Shown here one piece after another: positions 7,867 to 16,536 of a DNA stretch of 64,000 nucleotides; the stretch's first letter is position 1, and every line of letters starts with the position of its first letter. Location: assembly GCA_900542005.1 (NCBI GenBank), contig UQLW01000003.1, positions 62,001-126,000 on the forward strand. Reading direction: 5' to 3'. Origin of the DNA: an uncultured Eubacteriales bacterium. Lineage in GTDB: Bacteria; Bacillota; Clostridia; Christensenellales; UMGS416. The translations under genes were made by a program, and so were the position numbers. The notes under the pieces are model-generated. The model was given only the letters and a program-made list of their open reading frames with translations. It searched no databases and had not been told where the DNA came from.

Positions 7867-9234
7867 ATGAAACTGTTTGTACGGGACAAGCATTTTTACC
7901 GGAGCTTTTTTTCCATGACGGCGGTCATCGCCCTGCAGAACCTGATTAGCTTCGCCGTCAACCTGGCGGATAACGTGATGATCGGCGGCTACAGCCAGGA
8001 CGCGCTGTCCGGCGTGGCGATGGTGAACCAGATCCAGTTCCTTTTACAGATGATCGTCATGGGGATCGGCAACGGCATCGTGGTGCTGGGCGCCCAATAC
8101 TGGGGGAGAAAGCAGGTGGAGCCCATCCGCCGCGTCACCTCCATCGGCATGGTGCTGGCCATTGCCGCCAGCTTTGTCATGATGCTGGTGGTCTTGATTT
8201 TCCCCAACCAAACGCTGAGCATTCTGACCAACGAGCCGGCGGTGATTGCCGAAGGGGCCAAGTATCTTGTCATTATCTGCTTTTCCTATGTGCTTTTTGC
8301 CATTACCAATATCCTGCTTTCGGCGCTGCGCTCGGTGGAGACGGTGAAAATCGGCTTTGTTGTAACGCTGACGGCCCTGGTGGTCAATATCGCCCTCAAC
8401 TATGGCCTGATTTACGGACGGATGGGCCTGCCGGAAATGGGCGTGGAGGGCGCCGCGCTGGCCACGCTGATCTCCCGTATCGTGGAATTCGTGATCGTGG
8501 TGATCTTTACCTTTTGCGTGGATCAGAAGATCCGCTGGCGGGCGGGCAGCATGCTGCACCTGGACGGCGGGCTGTTCAAGGACTATATTCGGGTGGGCCT
8601 GCCCTTGATCCTGTCCAACAGCATATGGGGGATCGCCATGGCTGTGCAGACGGCGATCCTGGGCCGGCTTGGATCGGATACCATCGCCGCCAATTCCATC
8701 GCCACCACCATCTTCCAGGTGGTTTCGGTGCTGTCCTATGGCGCAGCCAGCGCCTCCGGCGTGGTGATTGGCAAAACGGTGGGCGAGGGGGATATCGCCC
8801 GTGTTAAGGCGTATTCCAAAACGCTGCAGATCATCTATATCATCATTGGTGTATTGACAGGATGTGTGCTTTGGCTCTGCAAGGATTTTATCCTGGGCTT
8901 TTATTCCATTACCCCGCAGACCCATGCGCTGGCGGTGCAGTTTATCGGCGTGCTGTCCATCACGGTGGTGGGCACCTCCTATCAGGTGGCCTGCCTCACC
9001 GGGATCGTGACAGGCGGCGGAGATACCCGCTTTGTCCTTGTTAACGATCTGATCCATCAGTGGCTTATCGTGCTGCCGTCGGCCTTTTTATCGGCCTTCG
9101 TGTTCCATGCGCCGCTGTGGGTGACCTTTGTATGCCTTAAGAGCGATCAGATCCTTAAGTGCTTTGTGGCTGTGGTGAAGGTAAACCGCTACCGCTGGAT
9201 CCGGGTGCTGACCCGGGAAGACGCGGCGGCATAA
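7867..9234 (+). CDS. MATE family efflux transporter
   Basis: The 455-residue product has the length and twelve hydrophobic segments of MATE (NorM/DinF-type) exporters, which expel cationic drugs or metabolites using an H+ or Na+ gradient. Family marks include SFAVNLADNVMIGGYSQDALSGVAM near the N-terminus and the matching LPLILSNSIWGIAMAVQ segment opening the second half. It begins one base after the tyrA stop, so it is cotranscribed. No link between its substrate and tyrosine synthesis can be read from the sequence. Confidence 0.9.
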   Translation: MKLFVRDKHFYRSFFSMTAVIALQNLISFAVNLADNVMIGGYSQDALSGVAMVNQIQFLLQMIVMGIGNGIVVLGAQYWGRKQVEPIRRVTSIGMVLAIAASFVMMLVVLIFPNQTLSILTNEPAVIAEGAKYLVIICFSYVLFAITNILLSALRSVETVKIGFVVTLTALVVNIALNYGLIYGRMGLPEMGVEGAALATLISRIVEFVIVVIFTFCVDQKIRWRAGSMLHLDGGLFKDYIRVGLPLILSNSIWGIAMAVQTAILGRLGSDTIAANSIATTIFQVVSVLSYGAASASGVVIGKTVGEGDIARVKAYSKTLQIIYIIIGVLTGCVLWLCKDFILGFYSITPQTHALAVQFIGVLSITVVGTSYQVACLTGIVTGGGDTRFVLVNDLIHQWLIVLPSAFLSAFVFHAPLWVTFVCLKSDQILKCFVAVVKVNRYRWIRVLTREDAAA

Positions 9235-9250
9235 AGGGGGAAAGGGCATT

Positions 9251-9658
9251 ATGGCAGTTCAGATCGAGCGGGATGTATACCCCAAAACAAGCAAGCTGGC
9301 GGCGCTTTATGAGGCAGTGGGCTGGAGCGCCTATACGCAGGATGAGGCGTCGCTGACCCGGGCCGTTGCGCAGTCGCTGGCCGTCGTCACCGCATGGGAG
9401 GACGAGGAACGGCTGGTGGGGCTGGCCAGGGCGGTGGGCGATGGGGAAAGCGTGCTTTTTATCCAGGATGTGCTGGTGCATCCCGATTACCAGGGCCATG
9501 GAATTGGAAGCGCCCTGGTGAAAGAGCTGTGCGCCATGTACCCGGCTGTGCGGCAGAAGCTGCTTTTGGCCGATGATGAGCCGCGCCTGGCGGCCTTTTA
9601 CCGAAACCTGGGCCTGACCCCGGCAAAGGAAAAGGGGATGGAAGCCTGGACGCTGTAG
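9251..9658 (+). CDS. GNAT family N-acetyltransferase
   Basis: The 135-residue protein is a compact GNAT acetyltransferase. The acetyl-CoA motif A is VLVHPDYQGHGIGSALV near residues 76-92, and AAFYRNLGL near the end is the usual motif B. Its N-terminal half (YEAVGWSAYT) resembles the small YhbS/ElaA-like relatives. Substrate is unknown. It starts 16 bases after the MATE gene, with GGGGGAAAGG before the ATG, and ends the operon at the 9668-9704 terminator. Confidence 0.85.
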   Translation: MAVQIERDVYPKTSKLAALYEAVGWSAYTQDEASLTRAVAQSLAVVTAWEDEERLVGLARAVGDGESVLFIQDVLVHPDYQGHGIGSALVKELCAMYPAVRQKLLLADDEPRLAAFYRNLGLTPAKEKGMEAWTL

Positions 9659-9667
9659 CCGGAAAAC

Positions 9668-9704
9668 AAAAAAGCCTTCCGGGGTGAGCCCCGGAAGGCT
9701 TTTT
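9668..9704. terminator. Bidirectional terminator between GNAT and GGDEF/EAL genes
   Basis: An 11-bp hairpin (9674-9684 with 9689-9699, loop TGAG) has A and T tails. It serves the converging genes on both sides. Confidence 0.9.
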
Positions 9705-9705
9705 C

Positions 9706-11952
9706 TTATCGCTTTGTCTGGCCGCCGGCATCCTTCTGGAGCCGCCAGCCGTCGAACTCCCCGGCCGGAAGGGGCTTGGAATAGATAAAGCCCTGCACCA
9801 TCTCACAGCCGATACTACGAAGAAAGTCCAGCTGCTCATCGGTTTCGATGCCCTCTGCGACGACGTGAATCTTGAGCTTGCCGGCCAGCTCGATAAAGCT
9901 GGCAATGATTTTCTGCGCCTTTTCATGGGCGATATTGCCGAAGAACTGACGGTCAAGCTTGATGGTATCCACGTCGAACTCCTTGAGCAGGCCCAGCGAC
10001 GAGTAGCCGACGCCAAAATCATCCAGCGAGCAGAGAAAGCCGTAGGCATGCATCTTTTCGATGACCTGCTTGACATGGGCAATCTGTTTGGAGGTAAAAA
10101 AGATGGATTCCGTCAGCTCCAGCTCGATCATCCCGTCGGGAATGTGGTAGCGCTGCTTGATATCATGGAAGGCGCGGAGAAAGTCGCTCTTGCGAAAGTG
10201 GGCCCTGGACAGGTTCACGGAGATGGGCACAGGCGTTACCCCGCGCTCCATCCAAGCGGCCAGCGCCTGACAGGCCTTTTCAAAGATATAGAGATCCAGC
10301 TGGCATATCTTGCCGCTTTTCTCGAAAAACGGGATGAATTCCCCGGGCGAAATGGGGCCGAGCTCAGGATGCATCCAACGGACAAGGGCTTCTGCGCCGG
10401 CTACCCTGTCATCGGCCAGGCGGACCTTTGGCTGAAGGAAAAGATGGAAATCGCCGTTTTCCAGGGACGATGGGAAAAGCGCGTCGAGCTCCTGCTCACG
10501 GCGCAGCTGCTGAAGCAGCGCATCGCTGAAAAAGACGCAGGCGCCGCCCTCGGCGGCCGGATGCTGGCAGGCGGCGCGGGCCCGATCCTGCAGGATCGTG
10601 ACGTGCAGCGCGGGATCGTCGATCAGGCATGCGCCCCATCCAAGGGATAGCGTATACGGCGTAAAGATTTCCTCGGTGGCTTCGATGATCTGCTTTGCCA
10701 TCAGCGCAAGGCGCTGGGTAATGGCCTGCGTCTCATGCTCCCTAAGGCAAAGGAAAAAGTGGTCTGCCTCGCACCGCGCCAGTAGCTCCCGGGGCTGGAG
10801 GTGGGTCCTGAGCACGGCGTCAATACGCCGGAGTGTTTCGCTCCCTGTCTCAATGCCATAGTTTGCGTTCACCAGCTTAAAGCCGCGCACGTTCAGCATG
10901 ACAACGCTATATTGCATCGGCTTATCACCCTGAACGAGATTTTCATAGGCCAACTGGAAGGCCGCGTCGTTCATCCCGCCGGTGAGCGGATCGGTAAAAG
11001 CGATTTTCTCCAGGCTTCTGCGGTTCCTGCGGTAGGAGGCGACCACGGCGGCAAAAAGGACGATAAAGATCACGGTGATACCGCCTACGATAAAAAAGCT
11101 GCGAAGGACATACTGGCTGGCTTCCGCGGAGATAAGGTCGGCAGGCACAAGGGTCAGCAGGCTCCAGTCCTCAACGCCCAGCGGCTGATAGCTCATGACA
11201 AGCTGAGAGCGGTCGATCGCCGTAAAAAGGAAGGCGCCGTCACGCCCGGCAGACAGATCCTGATTCATCTGATACAGGTCGCCAAAGGTCTGCTCGCTGA
11301 TTTCAGCCTGAAATAGATCGTCCAGCTGCAGAAAGGGCTTCAGGTCTGTGGGGGAGATGACCACCTCCCCGGCGCTGTTGACGATGCAGGACATACCATG
11401 GCCGTCGAAGCTGATGGGCTGGATCAGCCGCTGCATGTTTTCCTTCCCGCGAACCCCAACCAGAATCTGATCAATTGCGCCGTCCACGGGGATGGGCGCA
11501 GAAAACAGCAGGCTTTGCCCGTCCGCATAGGCCACGGCGGTTTCTCCCTGAAAGGAGGCGTCAAGGGCGGACAGGCCGCCATAAGCCTGGATGTCAAAGG
11601 AGCCAGGGATGGCGTCTCCCTGGCGATTGAGCACCACCAGGGCGTCAAAGCCCACGATTTCCGCCTTGCGCTGCAGAAAATCCTCGGTCATCGCGGCGCT
11701 GGCAAGGCGGGGGATCGAATCGGACAGCTGCTGCAGCGTCACCAGATTGGTATGCAGGCGGGAAGCAATATCGCTGGTTAGTTGATAGGTCACGTCCTGC
11801 ACATAGGCTTCGGTGCTGCGTTTCAGTACCCGGTCAAGGGTCGATGTATTCCACAGCATAACCATAATAATCAGGACAAACAGAACGGAGAAAGCCACCG
11901 CCTGGATTTTGCCGCTGATCGCCACGCTTTTTCGTTGAGCCGGTGCTGTCAT
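9706..11952 (-). CDS. Membrane c-di-GMP phosphodiesterase: sensor, degenerate GGDEF, EAL
   Basis: The 748-residue protein has an N-terminal membrane helix, a roughly 240-residue extracytoplasmic sensor (dCache-like), a second helix (FFIVGGITVIFIVLFAAVV), a GGDEF domain and an EAL domain. The GGDEF active site reads ARCEADHF where RxGGDEF is expected, so cyclase activity is unlikely. The EAL domain keeps EALVRW, ELTES and DDFGVGYSS, so it should hydrolyse cyclic di-GMP to pGpG. The GGDEF part may act as a GTP-sensing or dimerising unit. ATG 11952 has GGAG 6 bases before it; the ATG at 11964 does not. It stands alone, between two terminator or promoter regions. Confidence 0.9.
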   Translation of the reverse strand: MTAPAQRKSVAISGKIQAVAFSVLFVLIIMVMLWNTSTLDRVLKRSTEAYVQDVTYQLTSDIASRLHTNLVTLQQLSDSIPRLASAAMTEDFLQRKAEIVGFDALVVLNRQGDAIPGSFDIQAYGGLSALDASFQGETAVAYADGQSLLFSAPIPVDGAIDQILVGVRGKENMQRLIQPISFDGHGMSCIVNSAGEVVISPTDLKPFLQLDDLFQAEISEQTFGDLYQMNQDLSAGRDGAFLFTAIDRSQLVMSYQPLGVEDWSLLTLVPADLISAEASQYVLRSFFIVGGITVIFIVLFAAVVASYRRNRRSLEKIAFTDPLTGGMNDAAFQLAYENLVQGDKPMQYSVVMLNVRGFKLVNANYGIETGSETLRRIDAVLRTHLQPRELLARCEADHFFLCLREHETQAITQRLALMAKQIIEATEEIFTPYTLSLGWGACLIDDPALHVTILQDRARAACQHPAAEGGACVFFSDALLQQLRREQELDALFPSSLENGDFHLFLQPKVRLADDRVAGAEALVRWMHPELGPISPGEFIPFFEKSGKICQLDLYIFEKACQALAAWMERGVTPVPISVNLSRAHFRKSDFLRAFHDIKQRYHIPDGMIELELTESIFFTSKQIAHVKQVIEKMHAYGFLCSLDDFGVGYSSLGLLKEFDVDTIKLDRQFFGNIAHEKAQKIIASFIELAGKLKIHVVAEGIETDEQLDFLRSIGCEMVQGFIYSKPLPAGEFDGWRLQKDAGGQTKR

Positions 11953-12098
11953 TGCATACTCCATGTTCTATTGATTAAATTACGAAATATATTGTATCCC
12001 ATCATATCATGCATGAACCGGTAACACAACAGAAGAAAGTCAATATCGCCGGCTATCCCACCGACAAGCGCAATTTTGTATAGGATGGGCATTCGCCC

Positions 12099-12126
12099 TT
12101 GACAGTATGGAAGGGACTGCTATAAT
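12099..12126 (+). promoter_or_regulatory. Promoter of the RND-TetR operon
   Basis: TTGACA (12099-12104) and TATAAT (12121-12126) are both consensus and spaced by 16 bases. Confidence 0.85.
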
Positions 12127-12132
12127 GCAGGG

Positions 12133-12150
12133 TGACTGACTGGTCAGTCA
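12133..12150. promoter_or_regulatory. Palindromic operator, probably for the operon's TetR repressor
   Basis: TGACTGACTGGTCAGTCA is an inverted repeat with 8-base arms and a 2-base centre, typical of TetR-family operators. It begins 6 bases after the -10 box, over the transcription start, so a bound repressor would block the promoter. The only local regulator is the TetR gene at 15873, making autoregulation the simplest reading. Confidence 0.75.
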
Positions 12151-12195
12151 CATCCGTGGCGGCCGGTCCAAGTATATTGTGCGATGGAGGACACG

Positions 12196-15100
12196 ATGCC
12201 AAGATATTCCGTAAAAAAGCCGCTGACCATCATTGTGGCGACCCTGGCGGTGGTTTTGCTCGGTGTGATTGCCTTTACCAGCATGAGCACCGACCTGCTG
12301 CCGGAGATGGACCTGCCCTATGTGGTCGTCATGACGACGTATCCGGGCGCGACGCCGGAAAAGGTTGAGACAGCGGTAACCAAGCCGCTGGAGCAGGGCC
12401 TGTCCACAGCCAGCGGGCTATCCAATATTACCAGCATATCTCAAGAGAATATGAGCCTGGTGATCCTGGAATTTAACCAAGGAACCAATATGGATTCAGC
12501 GATGATCGAGCTTTCCGGCAGCATTGACCTGGTGAAGGCCCAGCTGGATGACGGCGTCAGCACGCCGACCATGATGAAGATGAACCCCGATATGCTGCCG
12601 GTCATGGTGGCCAGCGCAGACATCGAGGGGGTAGATTTCCAGCAGGCCTGCGCGCTCATCGCCGATAAGGTGATTCCCGCCCTGGAGCGGGTGGACGGCG
12701 TGGCTTCGGTGACGGGCTCCGGCCTTTTGGAGCAGTCGGTTCAGGTGTCCATCAGCCAGGATAAGATTGACGCGCTGAACAAGCGCATCCTGGCCGCGGT
12801 GGATAGCGAGCTGGCCGAAGCGGAGGAAAAGCTGGACGAGGCGGAAGCCTCTATCGAATCCGGCTATGGTCAGATCAATCAGCAAGAGAAGCAGTTTGAA
12901 AGCCAGAAGGAGCAGCTTGCCCAGGGCGTACAGCAGCTGGATGACGCGCTGGCCCAGGCCCAGAGCGGGCTGGAAGCGCTGGCGCCCCAGCGGGAAACGC
13001 TGGCGCAGGGCGCAGAGGCGCTGCGGGCGCAAATCGGGCCCATGGAACAGCAGATTGCTGAGCTGGAGGCAAAGACGGAGGAGGTGACCGAAGAGCAAGC
13101 GCAGCAGCTGGCTCAGCTCCAGGCGGCGCTTGGGCCCCTGCGCCAGCAGCTTGCCGAGGCGGAAGGCGCGCTGGAGGCCATGGACGGGCAAATCGCTACG
13201 CTGGAGGCCACGGTATCCGAGCTGGGCGGGAAGCTGACCGAGGCTCAGTCTGCCCAGTCGCAGCTGGCGGCTGCTGAAAGCGAGGTATCCAGCCAGCTCA
13301 AGAGCGCGCGCAGCAAGCTGGCTTCAGGGCGCAAGGAGCTGGATGCCCAGCGGGAAGCCTTCGAGCAGGCCCGGGATGAGGCGCTGGAGAAGGCGAATAT
13401 TTCCGGGGTTGTAACCGCCGATATGATCGGCGGCATCCTTACCGCGCAGAATTTCTCCATGCCGGCCGGCTATCTTTCCGAGGGAGAGGAGCAGTTTGCC
13501 GTTAAGGTTGGCGACCAGTATAGCGGCGTGGAGGAAATGAAGGGCCAGATGCTGTTCACCGTGGAGGCGGGGGATATCGGGACCGTGTACCTGGAGGATG
13601 TAGCCGATGTGATGGTGACGGACAACGCCGACGAGCTCTATGCCAAGATTAACGGCAACGACGGCGTACTGCTGTCCTTCCAGAAGCAGAGCACCGCGGC
13701 GACCACGGACGTGACCCACGCCATTCATGATGCGATGGACCGGCTGGAGGGCGAGGTGGAAGGGCTGCGCCTGGTGGCCCTGCAGGATCAGGGCGTCTAT
13801 ATCGATATGATTATCGATTCGGTGCTGGAAAATCTGGTGATGGGCGGCATCCTGGCGGTTGTGGTGCTGCTGATTTTCCTGCGGAGCGGCCGCCCCACCC
13901 TCATTATTGCGCTGTCCATTCCCATGAGCCTGCTGTTTGCCGTGGTGATGATGTACTTTTCCGGCGTGACGCTGAACATCATTTCGCTGGCGGGCCTGGC
14001 CCTGGGCGTGGGTATGCTGGTGGATAACTCCATTGTAGTCATTGAAAATATCTACCGGCTGCGTTCCGAGGGGATGCCGGCGGCTCAGGCGGCGGTAAAG
14101 GGAGCGGGGCAGGTGGCCGGCGCGATCATCTCCTCGACGCTGACAACCATCTGCGTATTCCTGCCCATCGTGTTTACTGAGGGGATCACCCGTCAGCTCT
14201 TTACTGACATGGGGCTGACCATCGCCTATTCGCTGATCGCGAGCCTGATTATCGCTTTGACCTTGGTACCGGCGCTGGCCTCGACCATGCTTAAGAACGC
14301 CAAGGAGAAGCAGCACAGAATCTTTGACAGCGTTACCCGGGGCTATGGAAGGGGGCTGGACTGGGCCCTGCGGCACAAGGCTGTGATTCTGATGCTGGCC
14401 CTGGCGCTGCTGGGCGTGTCGGCTGCGGCAGCAGTATCGATGGGTACGGCCTTTATGCCGGAGGCCGATTCGGATCAGCTCTCCGCAACGTTGGAAATGC
14501 CGGAGGGATCGACGACTCAGCAGCGCCGCGATATGAGCGCTGAAGTGATCGATCGGATCCTGGAGGTGCCCGATGTGGAAACCGTGGGCGCAATGGAAGG
14601 CTCCGGTATGATGCTCTCAGGCTCAGCCGACAGCGTTTCCTATTATATTATCCTCAAGCAAGACCGGCAGATGTCCTCCGACGAGGCGGTTAAGGCCATC
14701 GAGGAAAAGACCGGCGATCTGGACTGCACGCTGACGCTTTCCGGCAGCAGCATGGATTTGTCGGCGCTGGGCGGCTCCGGTATGGACGTCGTGATTGAGG
14801 GGGACGATCTGGATACGCTGCGGACGCTGGCGGAGGATATGGCGGAGCTGCTGCGGCAGACGGAGGGCACGACCCAGATTGACGACGGCCTGGAGAGCGG
14901 CGCCCAGGAGATCCGCGTTGTGGTCGATAAGAATAAGGCCATGGAGCGAAACCTGACAGTGGCGCAGGTCTATCAGCAGGTAGCGGCGGCGCTTCAGGAA
15001 GAAAACACCGCGACCAACGTGACGCTGAGCAACGAGAGCATGCCGGTGATCGTGGTGGAAAACAGCGGCCTGACGCGGGAGAACCTGGCGGCCTATACAT

Positions 15101-15876
15101 GGACGGTCACGGATAGCGCTGGCCAGGAGAAAACGCTGCGGCTGAGCGATGTGGCGCAGGTCTATGAAGCGGAGGGCTTTTCCGCCATCCGTCATGATAA
15201 CCAGGTACGGACGCTGACGGTTTCCTGTCAGATTGACGATGCCCACAATATCGGCCTGGTCAGCCGGGAGTTTGAGAAGAGGCTGGCCGCCTATGAAACG
15301 CCGGCAGGCTACGATATCCGGCTGAGCGGCGAGAATGAAACCATCAACAATACGCTGCGCGACCTTGTCACCATGATTCTGCTGGCAGTGGCGTTGATTT
15401 ACCTGATTATGGTGGCCCAGTTCCAGAGCTGGATGTCGCCCTTTATCGTCATCTTTACCATCCCCCTGGCCTTTACCGGCGGCTTGCTGGCCCTGTGGGC
15501 GGCGCGGATGGAGATTTCCATGATCGCTATGCTGGGCTTCCTGATGCTCTCAGGCGTCATTGTCAACAACGGCATCGTATTTGTGGACTATGTTAACCAG
15601 CTGCGCCAGGGCGGCATGGAGAAGCGGGACGCGCTGCTGGAAGCAGGCAAAACGCGCCTGCGGCCCATCCTGATGACGACGCTGACCACTGTGCTTGCGC
15701 TGGTTACGCTGGCCCTGGGGATGGGCTCCGGGGCGGAAATGCTGCAGCCCATGGCAGTGGTCATGATCGGAGGCCTGACCTATGCCACCCTGATGACGCT
15801 CTTTGTGGTGCCGTCGTTGTATGATATTTTCCAGCGCAGGCCCATGCGGAATGTGGAGCTTGAGGAAGCGAAGTGA
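12196..15876 (+). CDS. RND family efflux pump with large coiled-coil insertion
   Basis: The 1226-residue protein is an HAE-type RND exporter. Marks are the N-terminal helix ending in STDLLPEMDLPYV, a TM4 segment LGVGMLVDNSIVVIEN (VDN where AcrB has VDD), and matching C-terminal helices with LSGVIVNNGIVFVDYV. The first porter loop contains about 200 extra residues (roughly 190-405) rich in E, Q, A and L, predicted coiled coil, which makes it longer than AcrB-like proteins. No membrane-fusion partner gene is adjacent. The start at 12196 follows GGAGG; an ATG at 12184 overlaps that site. It is first in the operon with the TetR gene. Confidence 0.9.
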   Translation: MPRYSVKKPLTIIVATLAVVLLGVIAFTSMSTDLLPEMDLPYVVVMTTYPGATPEKVETAVTKPLEQGLSTASGLSNITSISQENMSLVILEFNQGTNMDSAMIELSGSIDLVKAQLDDGVSTPTMMKMNPDMLPVMVASADIEGVDFQQACALIADKVIPALERVDGVASVTGSGLLEQSVQVSISQDKIDALNKRILAAVDSELAEAEEKLDEAEASIESGYGQINQQEKQFESQKEQLAQGVQQLDDALAQAQSGLEALAPQRETLAQGAEALRAQIGPMEQQIAELEAKTEEVTEEQAQQLAQLQAALGPLRQQLAEAEGALEAMDGQIATLEATVSELGGKLTEAQSAQSQLAAAESEVSSQLKSARSKLASGRKELDAQREAFEQARDEALEKANISGVVTADMIGGILTAQNFSMPAGYLSEGEEQFAVKVGDQYSGVEEMKGQMLFTVEAGDIGTVYLEDVADVMVTDNADELYAKINGNDGVLLSFQKQSTAATTDVTHAIHDAMDRLEGEVEGLRLVALQDQGVYIDMIIDSVLENLVMGGILAVVVLLIFLRSGRPTLIIALSIPMSLLFAVVMMYFSGVTLNIISLAGLALGVGMLVDNSIVVIENIYRLRSEGMPAAQAAVKGAGQVAGAIISSTLTTICVFLPIVFTEGITRQLFTDMGLTIAYSLIASLIIALTLVPALASTMLKNAKEKQHRIFDSVTRGYGRGLDWALRHKAVILMLALALLGVSAAAAVSMGTAFMPEADSDQLSATLEMPEGSTTQQRRDMSAEVIDRILEVPDVETVGAMEGSGMMLSGSADSVSYYIILKQDRQMSSDEAVKAIEEKTGDLDCTLTLSGSSMDLSALGGSGMDVVIEGDDLDTLRTLAEDMAELLRQTEGTTQIDDGLESGAQEIRVVVDKNKAMERNLTVAQVYQQVAAALQEENTATNVTLSNESMPVIVVENSGLTRENLAAYTWTVTDSAGQEKTLRLSDVAQVYEAEGFSAIRHDNQVRTLTVSCQIDDAHNIGLVSREFEKRLAAYETPAGYDIRLSGENETINNTLRDLVTMILLAVALIYLIMVAQFQSWMSPFIVIFTIPLAFTGGLLALWAARMEISMIAMLGFLMLSGVIVNNGIVFVDYVNQLRQGGMEKRDALLEAGKTRLRPILMTTLTTVLALVTLALGMGSGAEMLQPMAVVMIGGLTYATLMTLFVVPSLYDIFQRRPMRNVELEEAK

Positions 15877-16478
15877 ACGATATGAACCGAAGCGATTCAG
15901 AGAAGGAGATCGCCATCTACGAAGGCGTGTGCAAGCTGATCCGCCAGGATGTCAACCTTTCCCAGGTGACAGCCAGCGAAATTGCCCAGGCGGCGGGGAT
16001 TGGCAAGGGAACGCTGTACAACTATTTTTCCACCAAGGATGAGATCATCGCCCGGACGGTGTTTTACCTCATCGATCAGCACCTGGCGCAGATCCAGGCG
16101 GGCATGGAGCGGCAGACCGGCTTTGAGGACAAATGCCGCGCAGCGTTGGAGTTCATCCGCATAGAGGCGGGCCGGAAGGACTCGCAGATCCACCTGATCC
16201 TGATGGGCCTGGACGGCGGGCAGGCGGCCCCCTTTTTGCGGCAGGGCATGGAGCATATCCACGCCACCATACGGGAGGTGGAGCGGATCGTCCTTGAGCT
16301 GGCTGAAACCGGCGTGGAGGAAGGCGTGATCACCCGCCAGGAACCGGGCTATACCGCACAGGTCTTTCTTTCCGCGCTGATGGGCTATTGCCGCTGCCTT
16401 TGCAGCGCAGGGGAAGGAACGGATGGAGCGATCGCCGCACAGCGGGCCTACCGGATGCTGGTCAAGGCCCTGAATTAA
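15873..16478 (+). CDS. TetR family transcriptional repressor
   Basis: The 201-residue regulator has the TetR N-terminal helix-turn-helix (VTASEIAQAAGIGKGTLYNYFSTKDEI, about residues 33-57) and a helical ligand-binding C-terminus. The start is a GTG whose bases overlap the RND stop (GTGA), with GAGG 7 bases upstream, indicating translational coupling. It probably binds the palindrome at 12133-12150 and releases it when a pump substrate is present. The inducer is not predictable. Confidence 0.9.
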   Translation: MNDMNRSDSEKEIAIYEGVCKLIRQDVNLSQVTASEIAQAAGIGKGTLYNYFSTKDEIIARTVFYLIDQHLAQIQAGMERQTGFEDKCRAALEFIRIEAGRKDSQIHLILMGLDGGQAAPFLRQGMEHIHATIREVERIVLELAETGVEEGVITRQEPGYTAQVFLSALMGYCRCLCSAGEGTDGAIAAQRAYRMLVKALN

Positions 16479-16486
16479 CCTGATAC

Positions 16487-16524
16487 GAAGGGCCTCCGAA
16501 TTCATCGGAGGCCCTTCTTTTTTG
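16487..16524. terminator. Terminator after the TetR gene
   Basis: A 13-bp hairpin (16487-16499 with 16505-16517, loop ATTCA) is followed by a T run. It closes the RND operon. Confidence 0.9.
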
Positions 16525-16536
16525 CTCTGTAGGCGG

